Shown one piece after another: positions 16,158 to 24,874 of a stretch of 64,000 bases of DNA (within the stretch, counting starts at the first letter, position 1; each line of letters starts with the position of its first letter). The translations under genes and the position numbers were made by a program. Source of the DNA: Aestuariirhabdus sp049985285. Its GTDB lineage: Bacteria; Pseudomonadota; Gammaproteobacteria; Pseudomonadales; Aestuariirhabdaceae. A model generated the notes under the pieces. It saw only the letters and a list, made by a program, of their open reading frames with translations. It ran no database searches and was not told the DNA's origin. Location: the NCBI RefSeq assembly GCF_049985285.1, contig NZ_JBNIEU010000001.1:682001-746000 (forward strand), given 5' to 3'.

Positions 16158-16589
16158 ATGAGCCTCTGGAAAAACCCACAAACCCTGCAGCAGATCAATC
16201 AACAGGGGCGCGACTCGTTAATAAGCCATCTGGGAATTGAAATCACCGAGTTGGGTGACGACTATCTGGTGGGTACCATGCCGGTCGATAAACGCACCCA
16301 CCAGCCCATAGGTCTCCTCCACGGCGGCGCATCGGTCGTGCTGGCCGAAACCCTCGGTAGCACCGCCGCCAATCTGGCCGCCGCCCCCGACTGCTATTGC
16401 GTGGGGCTGGAGATCAACGCCAACCATCTCTCCGGTATGCGCTCGGGCACCCTCATCGGCACCGCCAAAGCCGTACATATCGGGCGCTCGACCCAGGTCT
16501 GGGAGATCCGCATGGAGACTGAACAGGGCAAAGCGGTCTGTATCTCCCGCCTCACCATGGCGGTCCTTAAAAGAGCCTCTGAAAACTAG
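16158..16589 (+). CDS. Hotdog-fold acyl-CoA thioesterase (PaaI/YdiI type)
   Basis: Protein of 143 residues with the hotdog thioesterase signature HQPIGLLHGGASVVLAETLGS, close to E. coli YdiI (MenI) and EntH. The catalytic glutamate is in LAETLGS. Such enzymes release CoA from aromatic or short acyl-CoA esters. The start at 16158 has GCGGAG 7 nt upstream. The gene sits about 70 nt after rep on the same strand. The substrate cannot be told from sequence. Confidence 0.88.
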   Translation: MSLWKNPQTLQQINQQGRDSLISHLGIEITELGDDYLVGTMPVDKRTHQPIGLLHGGASVVLAETLGSTAANLAAAPDCYCVGLEINANHLSGMRSGTLIGTAKAVHIGRSTQVWEIRMETEQGKAVCISRLTMAVLKRASEN

Positions 16590-16614
16590 CGCTGACAGCG
16601 CACCGCTGCGACCC

Positions 16615-17709
16615 CTATTGGCCCGATTTGAGGCGGGTCCAGAGGCGGGTTTGTTGACGCTCGAGTTTGCGCAACACCGGCTTATGAATAAACAGCTTCC
16701 CCATCACCTCGGGGTCGGGGAAGATCCCTTTTTGATTACGGATCTCTTCATCCACCAGCGCAATAGCGGCATCATTGGGAGTGGCATACGCCACGTAGTT
16801 GACGATCCCCGCCATCACCTCAGGTTCCAGTAGGTAGTTGATCAGGGCATGGGCATTGTCGGGATTGGGCGCGTCCTTGGGAATTCCCATCATATCGAAC
16901 CAGATCGGAGCCCCCTCCTTGGGAATGCTGTAAACGACACTGACACCACTGCCCGCCTCATCGGCACGGTCGGCAGCCTGCAGCACATCGCCGGACCAAC
17001 CCACCGCAACACAGATATCACCATTGGCCAGGTCGGCGATGTACTTTGAGGAGTGGAAGTAGGTGATGTAGGGGCGTACCGTCTCCATCAGCTCAGCGGC
17101 TCGGGTGTAATCGGCGGCACTCATGCTGTTGGGGTCGAGCCCCAAATAGATCAGCGCCAGTGGCATCATCTCATCGGGTGAATCCATAAAGCTGACGCCA
17201 CAGCTTCCCAGTTTTTCCATATACCGGGGATCAAACACCAGCGACCAGCTATCAACAGGAGCGTCCTCGCCTAGCGCCGCCTTGACCTTCTCCTCGTTAT
17301 AACCGATGCCGGTGGTTCCCCACATGTAGGGGACACCGTATTGATTGCCCGGATCGGTCACTTCAGCCAACTGCGCCATCAGCTTGGGGTTCAGGTTTTT
17401 CAGATTGGGGATCTTGCTCTTGTCCAGGCGCTGGTAGATACCCGCCTGGATCTGCTTGGCCATAAAGTTATCCGAAGGCACCACGAGATCGTAGCCGGAT
17501 TGTCCGGTGAGCAACTTGGCTTCCAGCACCTCATTGGCATCAAACACGTCATACACCACTTTAATCCCGGTTTTTGCCTCGAAATTGGCGGTGGTGTCCT
17601 CGGCGATATAGTCGCTCCAGTTGTAGACGTTCACTGTGCCTTGGGCCATGGCCATGGGGGCCAAAAGCGCCGCCAGTAATGGTGCGCCGAATCGAAGGAG
17701 TGTGTGCAT
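16615..17709 (-). CDS. potF: Periplasmic polyamine-binding protein (PotF/SpuD family)
   Basis: Solute-binding protein of 364 residues with a signal peptide (residues 1-22, LLAALLAPMAMAQ) and mature start GTVNVYNWSDYIAEDTT, characteristic of PotF and SpuD/E. It binds putrescine or spermidine in the periplasm for ABC import. The rest (YDLVVPSDNFMAKQ, GVPYMWGTTGIGYN, CVAVGWSGD, YATPNDAA) follows the family. No permease or ATPase gene is adjacent, so it is an orphan binding protein. The start at 17709 has AGGA close upstream. The region upstream contains the 46-bp tandem repeat array. Confidence 0.9.
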   Translation of the reverse strand: MHTLLRFGAPLLAALLAPMAMAQGTVNVYNWSDYIAEDTTANFEAKTGIKVVYDVFDANEVLEAKLLTGQSGYDLVVPSDNFMAKQIQAGIYQRLDKSKIPNLKNLNPKLMAQLAEVTDPGNQYGVPYMWGTTGIGYNEEKVKAALGEDAPVDSWSLVFDPRYMEKLGSCGVSFMDSPDEMMPLALIYLGLDPNSMSAADYTRAAELMETVRPYITYFHSSKYIADLANGDICVAVGWSGDVLQAADRADEAGSGVSVVYSIPKEGAPIWFDMMGIPKDAPNPDNAHALINYLLEPEVMAGIVNYVAYATPNDAAIALVDEEIRNQKGIFPDPEVMGKLFIHKPVLRKLERQQTRLWTRLKSGQ

Positions 17710-17864
17710 GAATCCTGTTTCCTTAACGGTGAGTATCGTAAACATAAAAAGGGCCGGCAGGGTAACAGAAACGCTGCAACGAGCAAGCCCTCTGTATGCC
17801 CGTATTGACCAGACTAGACTAATACCCCAAGTCCTGCTGTTGAGCATAACTCGCTACGACTGAC

Positions 17865-18140
17865 AGGGATGTCAGGAGTGTCGATTGTGCAGGAGCAACC
17901 ATCGACCGGCAGGGATGTCAGGAGTGTCGATTGTGCAGGAGCAACCATCGACCGGCAGGGATGTCAGGAGTGTCGATTGTGCAGGAGCAACCATCGACCG
18001 GCAGGGATGTCAGGAGTGTCGATTGTGCAGGAGCAACCATCGACCGGCAGGGATGTCAGGAGTGTCGATTGTGCAGGAGCAACCATCGACCGGCAGGGAT
18101 GTCAGGAGTGTCGATTGTGCAGGAGCAACCATCGACCGGC
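17865..18140. repeat. Six perfect 46-bp tandem repeats
   Basis: Exactly six head-to-tail copies of a 46-bp unit (17865, 17911, 17957, 18003, 18049, 18095) with no differences between copies. Each unit contains the inverted arms GTCGAT and ATCGAC, so RNA or single-stranded DNA could fold into a row of small imperfect hairpins. The unit length is not a multiple of three, so the same peptide phrases cycle through all frames; the open frames here are a by-product, not a gene. The array lies between the cytochrome c5 terminator and potF. Confidence 0.97.
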
Positions 18141-18144
18141 ACAT

Positions 18145-18177
18145 AAAACCTCCCGCGGGGGTGCCGGGGAGGTTTTT
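18145..18177 (-). terminator. Intrinsic terminator of the cytochrome c gene
   Basis: AACCTCCC pairs with GGGAGGTT around a G/C-rich loop and has a T-run on either strand. It lies 14 nt after the cytochrome c stop and abuts the tandem repeats. Confidence 0.85.
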
Positions 18178-18191
18178 CGGGTCGGGGTTAA

Positions 18192-18620
18192 TTAGCGGGA
18201 AAGACCGCTCATAAACTCAACCGCAGAGGCCAGCTCATCATCGCTGCAGGCAGCGCAACCGCCCTTGGCGGGCATCGCGTTGATACCACTGATAGCGTGG
18301 GCCACCAGCTTATCGAACCCACCGGCTTTTTCTACGCGGGCTTGCCACTGGGCACTATCACCCTGCTTCGGTGCGTTCAGCACACCCGTGGCGTGGCACG
18401 CAGCACAGGAAGCATTGAAAACCTCTTCGCCACTACGACCGGCGGCGGCCGCTGCGCCCCCGGCGCTGGCACAGGCATCACCCTGCACACAGATTTCACC
18501 TAACGGCTTAATACGCTCGGCAATGGCTTCATCGGCCTGGCTAACAGAGGCCAGCATCAAGCCGGCGATACAGAGTGCGCCAAAGGCGCCTTTTTTCAAC
18601 ATCTCAATTGCTAAAGCCAC
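18192..18620 (-). CDS. Cytochrome c5-family monohaem protein
   Basis: Exported electron carrier of 142 residues. A signal peptide (about 1-30, ending SVSQA) precedes a class I cytochrome domain with haem motif CAACH and a later methionine (NAMPAKGGC) as the likely axial ligand; the C-terminal CAACSDDEL cysteine pair is typical of c5. A Gly/Ala-rich linker separates the short N-terminal segment from the haem domain. The GTG at 18620 is chosen because GAGGGG lies 7 nt upstream; an internal ATG at 18602 has no ribosome site. The gene has its own terminator. Confidence 0.9.
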   Translation of the reverse strand: MALAIEMLKKGAFGALCIAGLMLASVSQADEAIAERIKPLGEICVQGDACASAGGAAAAAGRSGEEVFNASCAACHATGVLNAPKQGDSAQWQARVEKAGGFDKLVAHAISGINAMPAKGGCAACSDDELASAVEFMSGLSR

Positions 18621-18724
18621 GCAGCTTCCCCTCATTGGTTGGATGTATCTGACCATTATTTGATCATAGGAATTTTTTGCAGGGCGATTATAGACCATTC
18701 TCTGCGCGCCACAAAGCAAGCCTC

Positions 18725-19336
18725 TCAGAGGGTGACAACACGCAGTGCAATCAACAACAACATGACCCCGGTCACGCGATCAATCAACTGCGCCCGCGCC
18801 CTGAGTCGAACCAGTACCGATGGGCGTGATAGCACCAGCGCGACCAGGCAATACCATCCACCATCGATCACAGTCGGGGTCAGCACCATCACCAACACCA
18901 GCCAGGACGAGGTCTCGGGTTCAACGAACTGGCTAAACAGGGCGATAAAAAAAATCATCAGCTTGGGGTTGAGCAGGGAGATCATCAACCCATCCCGCGC
19001 CGCTTGCTGCCAGTGCTGATCTGCAACAGCCGATGACTCCTCGGTGATACTACCCGCCGAGCGCAGGGCCTTGATCCCCAGCCATGCCAGATACGCGGCC
19101 CCTGCCCAGCCAAGCAGCTGCTGGCCAACGGGATAGAGTGCGAACAGTGCCGCCAGCCCGGTAACCGACAGCAACGCATAACAGCCCACCCCGAGGGCGT
19201 GGAATACGCCAACCACCATGCCGTGTCCCCGGGAATGATTCACCGTATGGCGCACCACCACGGCCAGGCTGGGGCCGGGTGACATTGCCCCCAACAGGCA
19301 GACCCCGACCAGCGCTAGCCAGGCCGTCCAGCTCAT
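18725..19336 (-). CDS. LysE/RhtB-family amino acid exporter
   Basis: Inner-membrane protein of 203 residues with about six hydrophobic helices. The family signature GAMSPGPSLAVVVRHT lies at residues 16-32 and the later LLNPKLMIFF segment is typical of LysE/RhtB exporters. Substrates of relatives are homoserine, threonine or leucine. Its start overlaps the stop of the upstream MaoC-type gene by 4 nt, so the two are cotranscribed, although no functional connection is obvious. Confidence 0.9.
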   Translation of the reverse strand: MSWTAWLALVGVCLLGAMSPGPSLAVVVRHTVNHSRGHGMVVGVFHALGVGCYALLSVTGLAALFALYPVGQQLLGWAGAAYLAWLGIKALRSAGSITEESSAVADQHWQQAARDGLMISLLNPKLMIFFIALFSQFVEPETSSWLVLVMVLTPTVIDGGWYCLVALVLSRPSVLVRLRARAQLIDRVTGVMLLLIALRVVTL

Positions 19337-20259
19337 GACAACCCTTCCGCAGAATGAGGGTGCGGCGGGGGCACTAATGATTCCTGCACAGATATAGGGC
19401 GCACCACTGCGGTGAGATGCGGCTTAACTGCGGCCGAATCCTGCAACAGAAAACGCACCTCTCCCGCAGCCTCCTGCTGCCAGCTCATCAGCGCCTCTCC
19501 CGGTAAGTAGAGCGGGGTTTTAAAATCACAGTCGACCTCCAGCGCCACTGGCAGTTCGGCCATCTGGGCCTGCAGTGTGCTCAGGCAGCGGGCTTTGCTC
19601 CACATACCATGCATAATGGCGCGGGGAAAACCAAACAGGCGTGCGCACAGGCGATGAAGGTGGATGGGATTATAATCACCGGCACTACGGGCGTAACGCC
19701 ACCCCATATTCACCGGTAGAGACCAGCGTTCACGCAGCGGGAGTGGAGCCAGTGGGTCGGGGGCCGAACGGGCCCTGGCGACCGCCATTGCCGGATTGCG
19801 GTAGAGGTTGACGCTGCAGCTCTGCCACAGGGTTGTCCCCTGCCGGCTGAGCCGGGTATGAAGATCAAATTCCAGCCCGCGCCCAGACTCACGCTGCGCG
19901 CCCAACCAACACTCGATATCCACCACCTCGCCGGGGTCTATCGCCTCCAATACCCGGATGCGATTGCGCAGGTGCACCAACCCCAGCAGTGGCAGTGGAA
20001 ACTCGGGGGCCACCAGCAGGCTTAGCTGCATGGGAAAATTTAACAGGTGGGGATAGCAGATCGGCAGGGGGCCGGCTTCGCCACCGGGATCCATAACCAA
20101 CGCTCGGTAATCTTGCAGATGAGCAGCATCGATCTTCACCCCTTCTACCCGCACGCCCAGTTCCGGCAGGGTGCAGGATTTTCCGACGCTCTTCCCCTTG
20201 CGGCTAAACAACGCGCGGGCAAACAGGGGGGGCAGCGATGGCATAGCGGTGACTAACAC
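19333..20259 (-). CDS. MaoC-like (R)-specific hydratase/dehydratase
   Basis: About 308 residues, a double-hotdog protein. The C-terminal half has the hydratase 2 motif AGDYNPIHLHRLCARLFGF followed by AIMHGMW, containing the catalytic Asp and His. The N-terminal half lacks the motif. Such proteins hydrate trans-2-enoyl thioesters to (R)-3-hydroxyacyl forms. The start is uncertain: GTG at 20259 (AAGGA upstream) is preferred, and ATG at 20244 is an alternative. It overlaps the RhtB gene by 4 nt. Confidence 0.85.
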   Translation of the reverse strand: MLVTAMPSLPPLFARALFSRKGKSVGKSCTLPELGVRVEGVKIDAAHLQDYRALVMDPGGEAGPLPICYPHLLNFPMQLSLLVAPEFPLPLLGLVHLRNRIRVLEAIDPGEVVDIECWLGAQRESGRGLEFDLHTRLSRQGTTLWQSCSVNLYRNPAMAVARARSAPDPLAPLPLRERWSLPVNMGWRYARSAGDYNPIHLHRLCARLFGFPRAIMHGMWSKARCLSTLQAQMAELPVALEVDCDFKTPLYLPGEALMSWQQEAAGEVRFLLQDSAAVKPHLTAVVRPISVQESLVPPPHPHSAEGLS

Positions 20260-20287
20260 GGTACTAGATCCTTGCAACGTCTCGGTT

Positions 20288-21763
20288 TCAGGGCGCAAAC
20301 GGTAACACAAAGTGAAACCGGCTGCCCTTCCCCAGCTGGCTCTCGACAGCAATTTCGCTGCCGTGGAGTTGCAAAATTCGGCGGCTGATCGCCAACCCCA
20401 GACCGGAGTTGCCGAACCTGCCCGAAACCGCATTAGCGCCGCGATAATGGGGCTCAAAGATATGGGGCAGATCCTCACTGGCGATGCCGGCGCCGGTATC
20501 GCAAACGCTGACCCGTAACCCTTGCGCTGTGGTCGCGATCTCTACCCAGACCCGACCTCCTCGATCACAGTGCCGGATAGCGTTTTCCAGTAAGTTGGTA
20601 AGCACTCGCTCCAGCTTTTCGATGTCGGCCATCAGCTGCAACGACGGGTCCCTCGGTTCCACCGCGAGGGCGATCTCACGCTGCTGAGCTTGCAGGGACA
20701 ATTTCTGCAACAGGTCCTGCACCAGTTCGGCGATCGCAACCGGCTCTGGGTGTACTGCGCTGTCGGCACTATCGAGGTGTGCCAACTCAAACAGCTGCTC
20801 TACCAATGCACTGACTCGATGCCCGCTGTCCAGCGCCACCTGCACCAGCTCAGCGCCTTCGGCACCGGCATAGCGAATCTGCCAGGTTTCCAGGTACCCC
20901 AGCAGCGCTGCCAGCGGCGTGCGCAGGTCATGGGATACGTAGGAGACCAGCTCGCGGCGCAGGGCATCGCTGCCTTTGACCCGCAGATACTGCTGCTCCA
21001 GCACCTCCACCAACTCATTGAAGGTGGCGCCCAGGCGTTCGATCTCATCCGGACTGTCGGCGCGCCACCGATGGGGGGTGGGCACGACCTGCTCGAAGCC
21101 TCGCTGGCGATACTGGCTCATTTCGCGGGATAACCGTCGCAGCGGGCGGGTCAACAGGGCAAACAGCAGCAAACTGACCAGCAACCCGAAGGCCAGCGCC
21201 GCCAACGCCCCCCACACACCCAGCTTGACGATATGGCTCTGCTGCAGCAGCGCCATCAGGTCATCGTAGGCTTCACCACCAATGATGATATAGAGGTATC
21301 CGGCCAGGCGTTCACCATCGCGAATCTCGGCCACCGAAAACACCTTTTGGCGGGAGCGCGAGCGGGGGTCATCGCCCATAATAGGCAGCATCTGACTACC
21401 GGCAAGAAACGCCTTTATCGGCTGCAGGCCAACCGAACTCCTCTTTATTCGGTCTTTGTCGGCAGAGTAAGTGGTCACTTTACCGGTGGGATCGAGCAGA
21501 TAGAATTCGAAGCTGGGCCCCAGAATCATCATCGAGTGAAAGCGCTGGCGCAGGGCCTCATGATCAATCTCCCCATCGCGCACCAGCGGATTATCCTGCA
21601 CCACATGAAGAGCCAGGTCGCGATGCAAACGCTGTTCAACTTCGTCCTGATAGGTGCGCGTCAGCTGTTGGGCCAACGCCATCAATAGCACCACCAGCAG
21701 CAGAAAGCTGGTCAACAGTGCCAGCGACAGCTTGCTGTAGAAGGTAGCAAAACGCGTCAGCAT
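20288..21763 (-). CDS. Membrane sensor histidine kinase
   Basis: Protein of 491 residues. TM1 (about 12-33), a periplasmic domain of about 130 residues, TM2 (about 180-205), HAMP, HisKA with the phosphorylated histidine in YVSHDLRTPLAALLG, and an HATPase domain with N-box NLLENAIRHC, DTGAG and GLGLAI. It overlaps the response-regulator gene by 7 nt (RR stop at 21757, kinase ATG at 21763). Divergence of the pair from msrAB suggests it senses oxidative damage in the envelope, analogous to but not homologous in detail with HprSR-MsrPQ of E. coli; this is inference. Confidence 0.92.
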   Translation of the reverse strand: MLTRFATFYSKLSLALLTSFLLLVVLLMALAQQLTRTYQDEVEQRLHRDLALHVVQDNPLVRDGEIDHEALRQRFHSMMILGPSFEFYLLDPTGKVTTYSADKDRIKRSSVGLQPIKAFLAGSQMLPIMGDDPRSRSRQKVFSVAEIRDGERLAGYLYIIIGGEAYDDLMALLQQSHIVKLGVWGALAALAFGLLVSLLLFALLTRPLRRLSREMSQYRQRGFEQVVPTPHRWRADSPDEIERLGATFNELVEVLEQQYLRVKGSDALRRELVSYVSHDLRTPLAALLGYLETWQIRYAGAEGAELVQVALDSGHRVSALVEQLFELAHLDSADSAVHPEPVAIAELVQDLLQKLSLQAQQREIALAVEPRDPSLQLMADIEKLERVLTNLLENAIRHCDRGGRVWVEIATTAQGLRVSVCDTGAGIASEDLPHIFEPHYRGANAVSGRFGNSGLGLAISRRILQLHGSEIAVESQLGKGSRFHFVLPFAP

Positions 21764-22470
21764 ACAGGCTCCGGAACATCGCAGAGTTTGTAACCTACCC
21801 CCCACACCGTTAGCACGTAGCGGGGCGCGGAGGGTTCGGACTCGAGTTTATTGCGCAGGCGATTAATGTGGGAGTTAACCGTATGCTCGTAACCGCTGTG
21901 CTGATAGCCCCAGACGGCATCGAGCAGCTCCGTGCGACTGAATACGGTGCCCGGCTGGCGCGCCAGATAGAGCAAAAGATCAAACTCGGTCGCAGTTAAC
22001 TCCACGGCACGGCCAGCTAGCGCCACATGCCGGCGCTGCGGGTCGATAGCCAGCTCCCCAATAAGAATCTGCTGCACCTCCGGTTCGGCCCGTTGGCTGA
22101 GCATATCCACCCGCCGCAGCAGCGCTTTAACCCTCGCCTGCAGTTCGCGGACCGAGAAAGGCTTGGTAAGGTAATCGTCCGCACCCAGCTCCAATCCAAC
22201 CACACGGTCGGCTTCCGAGTCTCGGGCGGTGAGCATCAGTATGGGCAGGGTTCGCTGTTCAGCCCGCAAACGACGACAGAGTTCCAACCCATCGATTCCC
22301 GGCAACATCAGATCCAGCACCAGCAGGTCGTACTGAGCCTTTAGCGCCAACGCCAAACCCTCGACACCATTGTCACAGCCGTCGACGGCATGATTGGCGT
22401 CGGCCAGATTCATCACCAGCAGTTTATTGATGTCGGGATCATCCTCGATCACCAGAATCCGTTTCGTCAT
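21757..22470 (-). CDS. OmpR-family response regulator
   Basis: Protein of 237 residues: a receiver domain with DD pair (IEDDPD), phosphorylated aspartate in LLVLDLMLPG, conserved T (LTA) and K (LTKPF), then a winged-helix DNA-binding domain (ELTATEFDLLLYL, NSHINRLRNKLE, VWGVGYKL). The ATG at 22470 has GAGGGCGG upstream. First gene of the two-component operon, divergent from msrAB. Confidence 0.95.
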   Translation of the reverse strand: MTKRILVIEDDPDINKLLVMNLADANHAVDGCDNGVEGLALALKAQYDLLVLDLMLPGIDGLELCRRLRAEQRTLPILMLTARDSEADRVVGLELGADDYLTKPFSVRELQARVKALLRRVDMLSQRAEPEVQQILIGELAIDPQRRHVALAGRAVELTATEFDLLLYLARQPGTVFSRTELLDAVWGYQHSGYEHTVNSHINRLRNKLESEPSAPRYVLTVWGVGYKLCDVPEPVC

Positions 22471-22554
22471 GCCGCCCTCTCGGCCTGTCGGCTTAAACGG
22501 CCCTCTCCTGAAAGCCAGTGGCAACCAGTATGGTTGACGCTATGCTTGAAGTTA

Positions 22555-22581
22555 TCACGAATGTGTCACGAGATGTCATGA
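22555..22581. promoter_or_regulatory. Three phased direct repeats, candidate OmpR-type operator
   Basis: TCACGA at 22555, TCACGA at 22566 and TCATGA at 22576 form direct repeats with 11- and 10-bp spacing, the layout used by OmpR/PhoB-family regulators. They lie in the 216-bp divergent region between the response-regulator gene and msrAB. Confidence 0.5.
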
Positions 22582-22686
22582 TTCCATAAAACCGCCATAC
22601 AGCCCCTTTCCCCCTTCGCGGAGCTTGTGCACACTGCTTCATAACAGGCCGAGCCTGACCCAACACCTGACACCGGGAGAGTTCCT

Positions 22687-23853
22687 ATGAAAAACCTTGT
22701 CACCCTTGCTGCCGCAGCCCTGCTCATACTCGCAGGCAGCGTCTACAGCACACAGCCAGAAAAGAGTGGCATGGCCATGAAACCGGCTATGCCCACGACC
22801 GGCACTGTCGCCACGTTCGCGGGCGGGTGTTTCTGGTGCACTGAATCCACCTTCGAGAAATACGAGGGTGTCACCGAGGCGATCTCCGGATACACCGGCG
22901 GCCACCAGGACAACCCCAGTTACAAGCAGGTTTCCAGCGGTAAAACCGGACACGTGGAAGCGATTGAGGTGCACTACGACCCCACCAAAATCAGCTACGA
23001 TGACCTGCTGCAGATCTTCTGGCGCGAGATCAATCCCACCGACGGCGGTGGCCAGTTTGTTGATCGTGGCTACCACTATCGCCCGTTTATTTTTTACCAC
23101 GATGATAGCCAACGCAGCGCCGCCGAGAAGTCGATCGCCCAGATGAACGCTTCAGGGCGTTACCCAGAGCCGATCCTCAGCGACATGGTGCGCGCCGCAG
23201 AACCTTTCTGGCCGGCGGAGGAGTACCATCAAAACTATTACTCCAACAACCCGATTCGTTATAAGTACTATCGCTATAACTCGGGCCGCGACCAGTATCT
23301 GCAAAAGGTGTGGGGCGACGATATTAAGTACACGCCAGGAAAAATGATGAAGACGTCCATGAGCGAGCCGATGCCGTCGACTCAGAAGAGGAACCTGACC
23401 ATGAGCGATTTTGAAAAATTCATCAAACCCGATGCGGAAAAACTGCGTCAGTCACTGTCGCCCGAGCAGTTTAAAGTAACACAGCAGGAGGGTACCGAGC
23501 CTCCCTACAGAAACGAGTACTGGGACAACAAGCAACCGGGTATCTATGTGGATATCGTCAGTGGAGAGCCGCTGTTTTCATCCACGGACAAATACGATTC
23601 CCAGAGCGGCTGGCCCAGTTTTACCAAACCGCTGCATGAGGAGCTGGTAGTACAAAAAACGGATTTCAAACTCTTTGTCCCCCGCACCGAATTGCGCAGC
23701 CGCTACGCAGACTCTCATCTGGGCCATGTGTTTGATGATGGACCAGCCCCCACAGGAAAACGCTACTGCATCAATTCGGCGTCGCTGCGATTTATACCCA
23801 GCGAGCGACTGGAGGAGGAGGGCTACTCACAGTACAGCTCCCTCTTTAAATAG
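22687..23853 (+). CDS. msrAB: Exported fused methionine sulfoxide reductase MsrA-MsrB
   Basis: Bifunctional repair enzyme of 388 residues that reduces both S- and R-methionine sulfoxide in periplasmic proteins. Residues 1-20 form a signal peptide. MsrA (about 38-215) has the active-site GGCFWC motif, and MsrB (about 235-380) ends with the catalytic cysteine in RYCINSASLRF. The usual zinc CxxC pairs of MsrB are absent (IVSGEPLF and SQSGWPSF instead), so this is the zinc-free type. It is related in architecture to the C-terminal part of Neisseria PilB but lacks the thioredoxin-like domain. A strong terminator follows. Confidence 0.95.
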   Translation: MKNLVTLAAAALLILAGSVYSTQPEKSGMAMKPAMPTTGTVATFAGGCFWCTESTFEKYEGVTEAISGYTGGHQDNPSYKQVSSGKTGHVEAIEVHYDPTKISYDDLLQIFWREINPTDGGGQFVDRGYHYRPFIFYHDDSQRSAAEKSIAQMNASGRYPEPILSDMVRAAEPFWPAEEYHQNYYSNNPIRYKYYRYNSGRDQYLQKVWGDDIKYTPGKMMKTSMSEPMPSTQKRNLTMSDFEKFIKPDAEKLRQSLSPEQFKVTQQEGTEPPYRNEYWDNKQPGIYVDIVSGEPLFSSTDKYDSQSGWPSFTKPLHEELVVQKTDFKLFVPRTELRSRYADSHLGHVFDDGPAPTGKRYCINSASLRFIPSERLEEEGYSQYSSLFK

Positions 23854-23880
23854 CCTGATCCCGCTACCTTAAGAGATAAA

Positions 23881-23907
23881 AAAAGGGCCGCATAAAGCGG
23901 CCCTTTT
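23881..23907. terminator. Bidirectional intrinsic terminator
   Basis: An 11-bp perfect stem (AAAAGGGCCGC with its complement) and a 5-nt loop serve msrAB and the convergent small gene. Confidence 0.92.
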
Positions 23908-23929
23908 CGTTACTCGTTTCGCGTAGATT

Positions 23930-24169
23930 TTACTCCGCAGGCGCAAGCAATCCGGTGAGGGCTCTCGCATGTTGCAGCGCCTCCTGCCCCCGGTCCGTCA
24001 GATAGCCTCCATCATGGCGGTCGATCAACCCCTTATCAAACAGATTCTGGGCTGCTTGCACCAATTCAGGGGCGGCATCGTTGTGCACCTTAATGCCCTC
24101 CTGAATGCTGTCCGGACTGAACTGCATCAGCACTCGTATCTCTTCATACAGCGTTTGTGACAATGGCAT
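23930..24169 (-). CDS. Small conserved protein resembling the TIGR02647 family
   Basis: Protein of 79 residues with an alpha-helical, winged-helix-like pattern; the end DRHDGGYLTDRGQEALQHA resembles the wing region of MarR-like domains. From memory it matches the TIGR02647 family of conserved gammaproteobacterial proteins of unknown role. It has no signal or membrane segment. It is followed at its 3' side by the shared terminator. Confidence 0.75.
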   Translation of the reverse strand: MPLSQTLYEEIRVLMQFSPDSIQEGIKVHNDAAPELVQAAQNLFDKGLIDRHDGGYLTDRGQEALQHARALTGLLAPAE

Positions 24170-24189
24170 CTTCTACTCCTTTGATTCCA

Positions 24190-24597
24190 TCAAGATAACC
24201 CAAATCCCGGCTTAGGCGGTTGCTGATCCGACAGCGCCAGCCACCCTCTCACCAGACGGTAAATAAACCAGACTCCAACCACTAGCATTATCAACCACCC
24301 CACCATTAACAGCGTGGTAATACCCCCAATAATGCCCCACAACAACCCAAACAGAGCGCTACGCAACTGCCAACGGGCATGGATGCGCGCAAGATCACTG
24401 CGAAACTCGGCTTTCCACAACAGGTTAAACAGCAACCCTGCAAAAAAGGTGATCCCTACAAAAAAAGAGGCCGCATAGAGCGCATAGATAATGGTCAACC
24501 GCTGGCTCTCTTGCGCCGATAGCGGCTCCATCACAAACTGGGCATCATGGGGAAATGAGGGGGTTTCCCCTGAGGTAGGATCGGGCTGTTCGCTCAT
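24190..24597 (-). CDS. Small integral membrane protein, DUF4870-like
   Basis: Protein of 135 residues starting MSEQPDPTSGETPSF with a polar N-terminus and three hydrophobic helices (about 35-60, 80-100 and 102-122). The arrangement and the RLVRGWLALSD end resemble DUF4870 membrane proteins, but I am not sure. It is upstream of the small TIGR02647-like gene on the same strand with a 20-nt gap. Confidence 0.65.
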   Translation of the reverse strand: MSEQPDPTSGETPSFPHDAQFVMEPLSAQESQRLTIIYALYAASFFVGITFFAGLLFNLLWKAEFRSDLARIHARWQLRSALFGLLWGIIGGITTLLMVGWLIMLVVGVWFIYRLVRGWLALSDQQPPKPGFGLS

Positions 24598-24874
24598 GGT
24601 GCGATATGACTCTGACGGCAATAAATTCACTGTAACAGTGCACCCCTTGCCTGTCACTCCCCCGCAACACTCAGGAGTCTGGGGGCGGGACAATAAGAGC
24701 TTGCTCACAAAATCAGACACTGGTCCTGTTCCGCTCGCCCAACCCGCCAAAAAGTTAACATATATCAAAGCATCGATGACTCAACCGCCCCTATAGTGTC
24801 AGCAGCACTCGATGATGGAGTACGAGTGAGGCCTAAGGAAAACAGGCAGGATCGCACACAGGAGGATGTGACTT

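Noticed and set aside
17865..18140. CRISPR-like array
   Set aside because: The copies are directly adjacent with no unique spacers.
17869..18214. Overlapping open frames of about 100 codons in the 46-bp repeats
   Set aside because: All three frames read the same repeated phrases because 46 is not a multiple of three; there is no ribosome site or family match.
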